DNA from: Cordilura impudica
Lineage: Eukaryota > Arthropoda > Insecta > Diptera > Scathophagidae
DNA length: 64,000 bases
Reading direction: 5' to 3'
Assembly (NCBI GenBank): GCA_963682025.1
Contig: OY821519.1
Coordinates: 250,726,358-250,790,357, forward strand
Shown here piece by piece: positions 10,500 to 21,668 of this stretch; within the stretch, counting starts at the first letter, position 1, and each line of letters starts with the position of its first letter. The notes under the pieces are model-generated. The model was not told where the DNA came from and searched no databases. It saw only the letters and a program-made list of their open reading frames with translations. A program made the translations under genes and the position numbers.

Positions 10500-11775
10500 C
10501 TTGGGAATTTATTTATTTCCTCTAATGGCAAATGCTAACTTGACTGGGAATTTCAGGCATTTGAATTGAAATGGTAAATCTGCTGGCATGAACAGCATTC
10601 GTGGAATGAAAAAAATACCTCCTTTAGCTGAGCCTGCTAATATAGTCACGCCAATGAGATTAGCGCATTTAGATTCCAAATAGGAATAATTGGATCTCAA
10701 ACCATAAGTGGAACTCCCGACAACTCGATGGACTTGAGAAACTCGTGGGGTTGAAGTGCTATTCTCTTCAGACATAACTTTATCAATGGATTTGTATACC
10801 ATGGGGTTGCCGGAAAATTGACACATAATTTGATGGTTAATATAATCCACTGCTTTGTGCTAACAATGCTCTTTCGCATAACCAGGATTCGTCGGACATG
10901 TATCCGTTAATTGCCGGATAGACATCGAAAAGAAATTGTTCTTCTGAGGATACCAAATTGCAGAATGCTGGTTTAAATGCCATTTCTCCATTGGAAACTT
11001 CGATTTCGTCTCATATCTGTAATTTGCGTCTTCCTGGGGAAACTCCCAAACTGCTATATTTACTAATGCGGCAAGTGGGAGCCAAATAGCGGTGTAATTT
11101 GAGAACAGAGTGTGCAGTTCTACCACCACTTAAAAGAGTTGCCACAATACCCGAGAAAGCTACTGCAACGGCGATGTTGGAGTCATTTCGAATGTGTGCC
11201 AATAAAAGATTTAGTAGGAATGTTTTACCTGTGCCACCAGGAGAATCCAAGAAGAAAAGAGCGCCATCATCTCTACTGATCTGCGTTATTATCTTTTCAA
11301 AAGCATTTTTCATACGGGGACTATTCGAGGCTGTAGCTTAATTCTCTTGACAACTCATAGGCCACATTTTGTAATCAAAATGGCCATGGAATACCAAACT
11401 TTCCTAAATTCAATACTATCGACATCAACTTTTCGTCAATAATAAATAGAGCCTCTTTGTAGATGTCATCATCAAATGTAGCATCAGAATTAATTACTTG
11501 CCTTTTATGAAGAATATCTTCAGACAAATCTAATCCCGTAATTCTGCCAGAGTTCCAAAGGTTTCGATAACCCCACACATACCAATTAAAATTCCAAAAC
11601 GCTCAGTTTCCATGGGAAGAACATAATACGTCCTCTTGCATGGCTGGGTCCCAGTGAATGTCATTCTTCCTCAACCCTAATACTTTACAGGATTCACGAA
11701 ACGTTTCGCATTCCCGGCTATTAGTGGTTTTCAAATCTATAAAACACGTTGGTCCTTCTACAATGTTTAGAGTTG
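10500..11775 (-). pseudogene. Helitron Rep/helicase, helicase part, broken
   Basis: Minus-strand fragments match the Pif1-like helicase of insect Helitrons in the right order. CETFRESCKVLGLRKNDIHW (about 11710-11650) and DDDIYKEALFIIDEKL lie upstream of the helicase. The Walker A block is FFLDSPGGTGKTFLLNLLLA (about 11260-11200), followed by VAFSGIVATLLSGGRTAHSV. After frame changes, YKSIDKV and VTILAGSAKG are seen, then IPRMLFMPADLPFQFKCLKF and PVKLAFA. At least three frameshifts or stops break it, and the Walker B region (about 11090-10900) is poorly preserved. The N-terminal HUH nuclease part is not visible in the window. The copy is dead and may be unrelated to the short Helitrons here. 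Confidence 0.85.
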
Positions 11776-12740
11776 AACTAAGTTTTATTAATATCTATAT
11801 TATCATTGAACCAAATGTGTTGAATGTAGTAAACAATATTCATACATATTCCTAACACCAAACAGATAGGTCTGAAAATATGTGTTTGGAGATTTTTGAT
11901 AGCTATAAAATGTTTATAAAATTTAAAACGATACATGTAAGATAAATGCAAAATTTCACAATCACTCTCGAATTCATTAGCTCGAATTCTAATTTAATAG
12001 CTCATAAATTTCAATTCGCTAATTAATATTTTCCCCAAATTTTCTTGGCTAGTAAAACTGCTGCTGTAGAGTACAAAAACCATTCGTTTATACCCCACTT
12101 GTAAAACAGTTACATTATATACTCATAGGTACGTTAAAACTTAAGTAACAACTTGTTAGCATGTTTCACTAAAGAACCACAAGAGCAGTTTAAGTATATT
12201 TAATAGCAAAAAAGCAACATCATAACAGCATGTTAAAACACGTGTATTAACATGGTCGGAAAAAACGTGACATAAAATGCATACAGAGGATTAAAACGCA
12301 TTAATGTGTAGAAAGAGCTACGAATACATAGAAATGAAATTTAATGAGAATTTATGAAAACCAAATAATAATATTAACAAAAGGTTCAACAAGAGCTAAA
12401 CATATTTTGAGTATTTCGTGCCCAGATTGGTGGAAAATATAAAAATACCCGTTTCTCGATTAGCTACACTTGGTTAAACCTTTCAAGGATCCACTTTACA
12501 CTTACGATAAATTAAATTAATTTTGAAAAAAAAATCGTTTAGAATAAACGTAAAAAAATATATTTACTTAAGAATGGTTTCGCTTTATAATTGTTTAAGT
12601 AAACCATGATTTGTTAGTTTTTTTTTAAAGAAAGCTAAAATGTAAATGAGTATAGGTAAAAAGGGACTAACTACGCTTTTTAATGAAAATAAAAGAGAAA
12701 GAAAAAAATTTAAAAGCACGGCAAGTACTATACAAAATAA
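11776..12740. other. No gene recognised
   Basis: A+T-rich spacer with no recognisable gene or transposon ends. Confidence 0.4.
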
Positions 12741-13595
12741 TTTTTAGTTTTCAGTTTTCCTAAAAAGGACATTTTCTTCAAAAAAAAGCTTTTTCTTAAA
12801 AAGTGTCTTTTCTTTAAAAATTGCCTTTTCTTTAAAAAGTGCCTTTTCTTTAAAAAGTACCTTTTATTAAATAAGAGCTCTTTCTCAAAAAAGTACACTC
12901 TCGTAAAAAAGTACATTTTCTAAAAAAAAAGTAGCATAACTTAAGTACCATATCATTTCTTAAAAAGGTACCTTTTCTTAAAACAGTACACTTCTATAAA
13001 CACATTTTCTTAAAATAGCACCATTTCTTAAAAAAGCACGTTTCCTCTAAAAAGTAAGTTTTCCTAATAAAAATATTTTTTAAAGTACCTTTTCTTAAAA
13101 AAGTACATTTTTCTTAAAAGAATACCTTATTTTAAAAAGGTACCTTTTCTTAAAAAATTAAAAAATACCTTTTCTGAAAAGAGTATAATTTCTTAAAAAA
13201 GTACTTTTTCTTTAAAAAAGTTTATATTCTTAAAAACATATTTTCCAAAAAAATTCTTTATTAGGAAACCCTTCTCTAAAAAGTGCCTTTTCTTAAAAGT
13301 ATTTTTTTTTCTTAAAAGGTACCTTTTCTTAAAAAATTAACTTATGTTAAAAATTATATTTCCTTAAAAAGAAACTGCTAAATAGTAAATAGTACCTCTT
13401 CTTAAAAAAGTGCCTCTTTTAAAAAAGTACCATTCCTCAAAAAAGTAAATTTTCTTCAAAAAGTACCTTCTATTCAAAAAAAAACACTTTTTTATTAAAA
13501 AAAGTGCATTTCTTAAAAAATTGCTTTTCTTAAAAATTTATTTTTTCTTATAAAAGTACATTTTTTTTACAAATATTAATTTCTTAATAAAGTAT
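12741..13595. repeat. 18-bp A+T satellite, CTTTTCTTAAAAAAGTAC orientation
   Basis: About 855 bp of degenerate monomers of roughly 18 bp (AAAAAGTACCTTTTCTT and variants). It continues after the dispersed repeat at 13601-14390, at about 14395-14600. Unit length varies by a few bases, and nearly every unit keeps the GTAC or GTACC core flanked by an A run and a TTTTCTT run. Open frames within it (for example lysine/phenylalanine-rich ones) are artefacts. Confidence 0.85.
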
Positions 13596-13600
13596 TTTTA

Positions 13601-14390
13601 TACCCTATACCACTATGTGGTTTGGGTATAATGACTTTGTGCTGTTGTTTGTAACTACCAAAAATATTTGACCTAGACCCATCTTTTATTATACCGATCG
13701 AATCAGAATCACTATCTGATTCGATTTAACGATGTCCGTCCGTCCGTCCGTCTGTGTGTCCATGTAAAGCTTGTACTCAAACTGCAGCTCGCAAATATGA
13801 ATATATTTGGATGAAATTTGGTATGTAAGCTTTTATTGGCCATAGGATGAACGCTATTGAAATTGGTGAGAATCGGTCCATGTTCAGACCTAGCCCCCAT
13901 ACAAATGACCCCTATGAAATCAACTTAAATTGCCATAAGATCCAAATTATCATATAAATCTTAGTCAAATTGGGTTTGTATGTGTTTATTACATCCATTA
14001 ATCAGTACTCCAAAAATGATCCCTGTGAGACAACTCTTAGTCATAGGCCCCATATAGAGCTGCTTCCCGATCTTCACTTAAATCTATTAAAAAACAAAAA
14101 TATTGCACTGATTCTTCTCAAATTTTGTTTGTATATATTTTTGCAAAATACAAGAGACCTTACCAAACATGGTCAGGATCGGTCCATTTTTGGGCCTAGT
14201 CCCCATATAGATATAGCATCCGATATGAACTTTTTCATATCTGCAGACAAAAACATTTATAAAAATCCCACTCAAATTTGGTTTATGCTTATTTTCTATG
14301 TCCAGTTACCTGGGCCTATGGGGTAGGGTCTCTAAACGCATGGTATAGGGTATCTATAGTCGGTCTAGACCGACTATAATTTTCTTACTT
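13601..14390 (+). repeat. (GTCC)n-containing dispersed repeat, full-length
   Basis: This copy of about 790 bp starts ATACCCTATACCACTATG and ends with CATGGTATAGGGTAT, the 18-bp palindrome AGTCGGTCTAGACCGACT and ATAATTTTCTTACTTG. The first 13 bases are thus inverted near the 3' end. GTCCGTCCGTCCGTCTGTGT lies at 13734-13753. It interrupts the 18-bp satellite. It codes for no recognisable protein. A second copy of similar length is at 16205-17004. The class is uncertain: it has an inverted 13-mer and a terminal hairpin, but no CTRR end. Confidence 0.8.
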
Positions 14391-14394
14391 GTTT

Positions 14395-14600
14395 CTTTAT
14401 AAAGTATTTTTTAAAATTACTTTTCTTAAAAACGTACCTTTTCTCAAAAAGTGTATTTTATCAGAAAACTAAATTTATTAAAAAATATGTTTTCTTAATA
14501 AACTAGCTTTTCTTCAAAAAGCAAATTTTCCTCAAAAAGTACCTTTTCTTAAAAAATTCCTTTTTCTTAAAAAAACACATTTTCTCAAAAATTCTTAAGT
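14395..14600. repeat. 18-bp A+T satellite (continuation)
   Basis: Same monomer and orientation as 12741-13595, from which it is separated by the dispersed repeat. Confidence 0.8.
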
Positions 14601-15390
14601 TCTGAATCACTATATAAATTTTCAACCTTGACTGGTAAATTTCGTTTAACTTTGTATTACTTTTCTACATTTTCAACATAAAAATATTAATTGCAGTTAC
14701 GTCCTTTTTACATTTGTGCCAACGTCACGCAGAAAGGGGTGTTTGGCTTTAACAAAAGTTGCTTTTTGTGATTTTTGTAAAAGTATTTATGATAAAGGGT
14801 TGGTTTTTATGGTTTACTTATTGGATTATCTACCATTCTGATGGTGAAACTGATTTTAAAAAGTTTTGACAACTTTGACAATTGTCGGCCGTGTGTGTGT
14901 CTGTCTGTCTGTTTGTTTGGTTGTTTACTTGTTTGTTAGGTTTTTATGAATTTAAATTAAAAATTAATCTAATCACAACAAAAGTTTTGAGAAGAACATT
15001 TTTGAAGAGCTAAATAAACAAAAGTGAAGATTTAACTGAAAAACAAATAGAAAGGGGTTAGATGAGACCAAAAAAAAAGTAAAAAATAAATAAAATAAAA
15101 TTATACAAATATTTTTCAACATTTTAACAAATTGAATTAATTACCGTAATAACATTAATACTAAAAAAAATTTCCGAGTGTTTATGTTTAAGTGGAACAG
15201 AGATTCTACTTCTTTTGTCCTAATTTAATATTTGGTTTTGAATTTATATACAAAAATCTATACCCTGACTTAGTATTTCGTGATATTGCATCGACATTTT
15301 AAATTTGTTTAAATAATTATTTAATTAGGTATTAGTTAAATTCATTTCATAGAGAATGCTTTACTAGTTTTTACAACATTTACTATTTCA
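14601..15390. other. No gene recognised
   Basis: Spacer DNA with a GT/TC-rich simple patch at about 14890-14940 (TGTGTGTGTCTGTCTGTCTG and GTTTGTTT words). No coding feature. Confidence 0.4.
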
Positions 15391-16080
15391 GTTCTTTCGA
15401 GCAAAGAAGTAGCTACTATTTCAGAGCTTTTTACAAAAATTTTCTATTTTAGTGCTATTTTAGTGTTTATTTTTAAGTATAATTCTTGTACTTTTTTTCA
15501 AAAAAGTACTATTTTAGTCCCCTTTGCAAAAAGTACTATTCTGGTACTGTTTTTAAAATGGTAGATTTTTAAAAAAGCACTATCTTGACACTTTTCACAA
15601 AAAGTAGTGCTTATTAGTGTTTTTTGGTAAAAAAGAAAAAGTATTATTTTATTACTTTAAAATAAAGAAAGTACTATTTGTGTACTTTAAAAGAAGGTAA
15701 AGCTTTACTAGTTTTCCTACTTTTGCTGAAAAAGGTACTATTTAGTGCGTTTTTAAAAAACCACTCTTTTGCCATTTTAGAAAAAAAGCACAACATTAAT
15801 ACTTTTTAAAATGTGCTATTTTTGTATTCTTTAAATAAAAACTATTATTATCATTATTTTAATATAATCAGTACCTATATATTTTTTTCCAGGCTAAGTT
15901 CTTTTAGTACTTAGAAAAAATATTATTTTAGTACTTTAAAAAATAGGTATTGTTAGTAAAGCTAATAAAGCTTTTATTTTTTTAGTTCTTTTGATAAAAA
16001 CAGCTCTATTTAGGTACTTTTTGCAAAAAAAAAAAAAAAAGTACAAAATTAGTATTTAAGAAAATTTTTCTTTTGTGACC
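15391..16080. repeat. A+T satellite, TTTTAGTACTTTTT variant
   Basis: Degenerate tandem units carry the word TTTTAGTACTTTTTACAAAA with the internal core AGTACT, spaced irregularly at roughly 30 bp. It appears to be a diverged relative of the GTAC-centred satellite. Confidence 0.7.
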
Positions 16081-16121
16081 ATTAAATGTAGAATTATTGT
16101 TGTAAAAAGGAGTTTCCTTAC

Positions 16122-17289
16122 GGTCAAATTTGGTGTTAAGAAAATGATCAATTTTTTTCATTTTTCACCCAACGTTTCGTCTTTTCAGACTTCTTCAGGA
16201 GTGTATATTTATACCCTATACCACTATGTGGTTTGGGTATAATGACTTTGTGCTGCTGTTTGTAACTATCAAAAATATTTGACCTAGACCCATCTTTTAT
16301 TATACCGATTGAATCAGAATCACTTCCTGATTCGATTTAACGATGTCCGTCCGTCCGTCCGTCCGTCTGTGTGTCCATGTAAAGCTTGTAATCAAACTGC
16401 AGGTCGCAAATATGAAATATTTTGATGAAATTTGGTATATAAGCTTTTATCGGCCATGGGATGAATGCTGTTGAAATCGGTGAGAATCGGTTCATGTTCA
16501 GACCTAGCCCCCATACAAATGACCACTATGAAATCAACATAAATTGCCATAAGAACCAAATTATTATATAAATCTTAGTCAAATTGGGTTTGTATGTGTT
16601 TATTACATCCATTAATCAGTAGTCCAAAAATTACCCCTATGGGACAACTCTTAGTCATAGGCCCCATATAGAGCTGCTTCCCGATCTTCACTTATATCTA
16701 TCAAAAAACAAAAATATTGCACGGATTCTTTTCAAATTTTGTTTGTATATATTTTTGCAAAATACAAGAGACTTTACCAAACATGGTCAGGATCGGTCCA
16801 TTTTTGGGCCTAGTCCCCATATAGATATAGCATCCGATATGAACTTTTTCATATCTGCAGCAAAAAAATTAATAAAAATCCCACTCAAATTTGGTTTATG
16901 CTTATTTTCTATATCCAGTTAGTTGGGCCTATGAGATAGGGTCTCTAAACGCATCGTATAGGGTATCGTATAGTCGGTCTAGACCGACTATAATTTTCTT
17001 ACTTGTTTTATTTAAATTGATTTTATATTACATCTTTTTAATTGCAATCACTAATTTATCTAAAAAAAAAATTCTGTGATACTAGCATTAAGATTAATTT
17101 GTGATATCTGTGTACTGTGTTGTCATCATTTATCTAATTTATTTATTTATTTTCATTTTCTGTGTCGTGAAGTTCAGTATTTGTAGATAAATAAGTGAAT
17201 AAAATGAAAAAAATGTAATATAGAATCAATTTAAATAAATATGTACACTCCTGAAAAGTTTAATCGTTTTATTTACACCAAATTTGACC
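16122..17289. mobile_element. Foldback/MITE-like element split by an insertion
   Basis: The outer ends are a perfect 15-bp inverted repeat, GGTCAAATTTGGTGT (16122-16136) and ACACCAAATTTGACC (17275-17289). A second inverted block lies inside (TTCAGGAGTGTATATTTA against ACACTCCTGAA near 17243). A third is TTTATTTAAATTGATTTTAT against its reverse complement near 17215-17240. The dispersed repeat at 16205-17004 was inserted into it; without that the element would be about 370 bp. No clear target duplication. Non-coding. Confidence 0.6.
16205..17004 (+). repeat. (GTCC)n-containing dispersed repeat, second full copy
   Basis: Same family as 13601-14390, with the same ATACCCTATACCACTATG start, GTCCGTCCGTCCGTCCGTCT run (16346-16365), AGTCGGTCTAGACCGACT palindrome (16973-16990) and CTTACTTG end. 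It is nested in the foldback element 16122-17289. The open frame at 16891-17079 runs over its end and is not a gene. Confidence 0.8.
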
Positions 17290-17304
17290 ATCATTAGTAT
17301 TTTT

Positions 17305-17460
17305 AAAGAGGTGCAATTTTTACTTCTTGCCTAAAAACTACTGTTTTAGTTCATGCAATATAATCAGTACTTAAGTTCAAATAAGGACTTAGTATTTACA
17401 AAAAAAAAAGTTGCTTTACCCGTTTTCACAAACATTACTATTTTAGTTATTTTTTTTTTC
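17305..17460. repeat. A+T satellite fragment
   Basis: Short patch of the same TTTTAGTACTT/AAAAACTACT-type units as 15391-16080 and 18770-19920. Confidence 0.5.
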
Positions 17461-17604
17461 GAAATGTTTATTTATTTATAATTATATATAATATGTATAC
17501 TATAAATAAACAAATAGTTAATATTAAATAATTAATGTACACTGTCCAATATCGGGCGCTCTATTACTTAGAATAATTTCGTTAATTATTTTTAAATATA
17601 AATA

Positions 17605-17897
17605 CATGTTCTGTTTTTTTTTTCAGTACACGTACCAGAACACGAACTTCAAATAAAGCAACACTCCAATATGTGTGGTTTATGTGTGATCGAAACAAAA
17701 AGTACGTGATACAAAAATGTTCGTGTAAATAACGAGATATTAAAACGAACACAGTCATGATTGTGTTGGGCACCGTAGAAAATTTCGAAACGCACATAAT
17801 TGATATGAAGCTAAAAATATGTGTGTTGGTCTAAATTATGTTTGTTTACATATATGTACGAGTTTTTTATTCAGCGTGTGTTTTTTTCTGAACTCTG
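17605..17897 (-). mobile_element. hAT foldback element, half copy
   Basis: It ends TTTCTGAACTCTG at 17897 and holds the conserved blocks TCAGTACACGTACCAGAACA and AACACAGTCATGATTGTGTT found in the complete element near 43 kb. The other half is absent. A short Helitron starts directly at its end, so one probably inserted into or beside the other. Confidence 0.75.
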
Positions 17898-18261
17898 AAT
17901 ATTAATAGGCTAGGCGATTTCTTGTGACTGATGTTTTGTGCTACCGTTTTATTCCGATTTTGACCAAACGTGTATTATTTGAAATGTATTTCCTTTTAGC
18001 CGTTTTGCACATTTACAGATTTATAAATTTTTTCCTTTATGTGGAGTAAATTGCATTTAAAGTTGCTATTAACACATACATAATTTTATACAATGCTATG
18101 TGTGTGTTTATTAATTTTGTTAATGTGTTTGTAATAAAAATGAGTTTGTTTTTTTGTGTTGATTTGTGAATTGGCTATAATTGATTAGCATACATACCTT
18201 TAATGAAAAAATAAAATTTCCTAGAATTTGCACTCGAATTTCGAGGGCTGGAATCTGCTAG
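17898..18261 (+). mobile_element. Short non-autonomous Helitron
   Basis: AATATTAATAGGCTAGGCGA at the 5' side (first bases TCTAT missing) and GGAATCTGCTAG before T at 18262. The terminal stem is mutated to GCACTCGAATTTCGAGGGC. It lies directly against the hAT foldback fragment. Confidence 0.8.
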
Positions 18262-18769
18262 TTAGTACAGATAGATTAAAAATGCTCCTTCTTACAAAAA
18301 ACAAATATTTTATATAAAATACTTTTCATGGAAGGTGCAATTTCTTTACTAAAAATACAAGTTAACAACATATAAGTTAACGAACTCAAAAATGTAAAAT
18401 TTCAACCCAAACAAAAAGCTGGATCAGCGTCTGCAATTTAATGTATTTCTTTATTTCTTTGTTATTAATATTTGCAACATAATCGATAAACAATAATAAC
18501 AATAATTAGGTCAATAAATATAAAATAAGTAAAGATCGGCGTTTGCAATTTTATTGTTCATTTTAAATAGTTGCAATGTAATCAATTATAAATATCACGC
18601 CACTTATTAAATAGTAGAATATAAATTAAGTATATTGCAATTTTTAGTAGAGTTGTAAATTTGATTTTGAACAATAAAGAACGCTTCAGACCTTTTAGTG
18701 TCTGAAGCTATTTTTTAAAAATTAAAATAAAATTGTGAAAACTTAACTTACATACAGAAATACATTTAA

Positions 18770-19920
18770 TTTTTTTTTACCAAAAAAAAGCCGTATTTTA
18801 GTACTTTATTAAAAAAAACTAATTTTTGGCACTACTTAAAAAAAGAACTATTTTAGTACTTTTTATAGAAAGTACAATTTTTATACTTTTTATCTAAAAA
18901 CTACTACTCCAGTTCTTTTAATATACTCAGTATTAATATATTTCTTTTTCAAATAAGTTATTGTAGTATTTACAAAAAAGTACTATTTTATCACCTCTTA
19001 AAAAGTGTAACTTTTTTACTTTTGATTTTCTTTACTAGTTTTCACAGTACCAAAATATTACTTTTTCCAAGTTAAGTAATCTTAGTATTAAGATAAAAAA
19101 TATATTATTTTAGTACTTTAAGAAATTGGTATTGCTTTACTAGAATTTACAGAAATTACTATTTTAGTTCTTTTGATCAAACAAGTCTATGTCAGTACTT
19201 TTTTGAAACAGCTCTATTTTGGTACTTTTTGGAGAAAAAAATACTCTATTGGTTCTTTTAAAAAGTGAAATTTTTACTACTTACCTAACAGCTGCTCCTT
19301 CAGTTATTTTAATATAATTAGTACTTAAGTATCAAATACAGACTTAGAAAAAACACTACTTCAGTACTTTAAAAAATTTCTATTTTAAAAAAGCTCTTTC
19401 TCCACTTTTGAAAAAAAAAGAAGTATTTTAGTTCTTTTTATTGCAAGTTCTTTAATTTTACCTGAACACTTCAGTTCTTTTAATACGTTCAGTACAAAAA
19501 TTACTATTTTAGTTCTTTTTTTTACCAAAAACGTACAATTTTAGTACTTTATTTAAAAAGCATAATTTTCGCACTTCTTACAAAAAGGTACTATTTTAGT
19601 ACTTTTTATAGAAAGTGCAATTTCTGTACTTTTTTCCTAAACACTACTACTTCAGTTCTAGTACCAAAATAGTCCTTTTCAAATAAATTATTTTAGTACT
19701 TACAAAAGAGTACTATTGTATTAAATTTTATAAAAAGTATAATCTTTGTACTTCTATTTGCCTTTACTAGTTTTTATAGAAATTACTAATTCATTAGTTT
19801 TAAGCACAAAATTTCTATTTTTGTACTTTTTAAATTAGCACTAAATTTGATACTTTTGCAATACAGTATTATTTAATACTTTTCACAAAAAAATAGAATT
19901 TTAGTGCTTTCCGAAAAAAT
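18770..19920. repeat. A+T satellite, TTTTAGTACTTTTT variant
   Basis: About 1.15 kb of degenerate units with AGTACT or AGTTCT cores between A and T runs, as at 15391-16080. Frequent phrases are TTTTAGTACTTTTTATAGAA and ACTACTTCAGTTCTTTTAAT, which suggest a longer composite unit of about 60-110 bp. Confidence 0.7.
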
Positions 19921-19924
19921 AATA

Positions 19925-20256
19925 TCTATAATATAAATAGGCAAGGCGATTTCTTGTGACCGATATAAGTTTCACAGTTTTAACCCGATTTTGACAAAAA
20001 ATTTATAATTTGAAAGGAATTTCTTTTTGGCTGTTTTTCCAGATTTACAAATTTTCATCGTGTGGAACATTTTTTTTGGAGATATGATCGTTTAAAGTTG
20101 TTACTAACACATACATATAATTATACAATGCTAAATTTGTTAATGTATTTGTGTTAATGTGTTGAGTTTGTTTTCTTCATTTAAAATGAGTTAAATTGTG
20201 GAAAAATAAAATTTCAAAGAATTTGCACTCGAATTTCGAGCGCTGGAATCTGCTAG
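19925..20256 (+). mobile_element. Short non-autonomous Helitron, complete
   Basis: A^TCTATAATATAAATAGGC at the 5' end and GGAATCTGCTAG^T at the 3' end (332 bp). The hairpin is GCACTCGAATTTCGAGCGC (one mismatch). It is shorter than the 7089 copy by an internal deletion near 20130-20200. Confidence 0.88.
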
Positions 20257-20792
20257 TTAATATTAATATGTTTTAAAGAAGATCTTATTTTCAAAAAATA
20301 TATATATTTTTTAATTTGATTTTAGTTCTTAGTATAAACATTGTTTTAAATTTATTTTAATATTTCTATGAAAAATTGTAGCTGCTTATTAATTTACTTT
20401 CAGAAAAAAAAAGTCACAGTCCCATCTCAATGTTATTTCATGTACCATTTTTATATAATTATATGCCCTTGCCTCTATAACACTATATCTATCTCTCATG
20501 ATGCTTAAACATCTATTGAAATGTATAAAATATTTCTCAGATCATATTCTCGATTTACTGAAAATCTAGTTCTACATATTAAACTTTTGGATTACTGTGT
20601 AAAGGGTTAATGCTCGTAAACAATCAATCCATATAATAAACTGGCTCTTAGTGCAATTTAAGTCGATATATAGTAGGGGTGAGTTGTAAGGGGAATAGGT
20701 CTGTATATGCAACGAATTTACCAATTACATTACTGGTCTTCCAACAAAAACTTTTATAACAAATTAAGGCAAAATATATTTTTATTTGCGAC
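20257..20792. other. No clear gene; weak coding trace on minus strand
   Basis: On the minus strand, 20570-20400 is open for about 50 codons (SIMRDRYSVIEARAYNYIKM is part of it). I do not recognise the family. It could be a decayed retroelement end. Otherwise featureless. Confidence 0.25.
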
Positions 20793-21244
20793 CGTCGCAA
20801 AGTGGATATTTTGAGAAGGCGGCCAAAAATCATTTTTTTTTTTTGTTACCGATTTTAAAGTTATGTCATTCATTTGAAAGCAAATGCTAGTAAACCTCGG
20901 GAGCCAAAAAATTGCGACTCTATCTCAACTATATCACAGCGAACAGGGTCTTCGAAAATGGGCTTTCTCAGTATTTTGCTAAAATTAAAAATTTCTTTGT
21001 AAATTTTTATATTTGAATGACTGTAACTTTTTCCATTTGAAAGATTTTGAAATGAAATAAATTTTATATAATTTTGTGGCTTCCATGCTATTAACGATAA
21101 AAATGTAAAATCACTGAGTCATACCGAAATTAAAAAAAAAAAAATTTTTAAAAAAGGTCCTAATTCTCCAAAAATCTCCTACTTAATAGAGCATAACTCC
21201 TGCCAGTCAAAAGCAGTCAGAAAAAATCTTGCACGCTTCTATAG

Positions 21245-21400
21245 TCCGAACCCTCCCCTATACTCCTATACCCCATTATATACCCGCCACTTTCCGCTCG
21301 ATTAAACTTTCTGAGTCGATTAAACGATGTCCGTCCGTCCGTCTGAGTGTTATGGATACAAAAGTTGGTCGTATCGGTGCACCGCGGTGTATTTTTTTGC
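21245..21400 (+). repeat. (GTCC)n dispersed-repeat fragment
   Basis: CCCGCCACTTTCCGCTCGAT then GTCCGTCCGTCCGTCTGAGT (21330-21349) recall the start of the (GTCC)n family, but the flanks differ. It lies in the 5' non-coding part of the Transib element. A reverse GGCGGACGGACGGACGGACG patch lies just outside that element at 24467-24486. Confidence 0.45.
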
Positions 21401-21668
21401 GTGTTGGTAGAGTTGTCAGGAGTTGTTATATACTTATAAAAAATGGTTGAGATATAATGCGCTTAATTGTTACAGGTACATTTACATAGGTATCTTTCAA
21501 AAACATTAATAGTCTGAATTAGAGTTATATAGTTTAAATACCTGACAATATGGGAAACAATTTAAATAACAGGTAAATGGTAAAAAAAAAAAACTATTGC
21601 GACATAGCCCTTTAAGATATGAGCAGGTATGCTTCACCTTTTAAAAGGGGTTAGGGTGTGGGTTTTTT

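Noticed and set aside
13970..14326. A 118-codon open frame as a gene
   Set aside because: It lies wholly inside the (GTCC)n dispersed repeat, and the other copy has no matching intact frame.
17582..17797. Similar frames beginning MCVSKFSTVPNT in four places as a gene family
   Set aside because: They are translations of the hAT foldback element, present on whichever strand the repeat lies.
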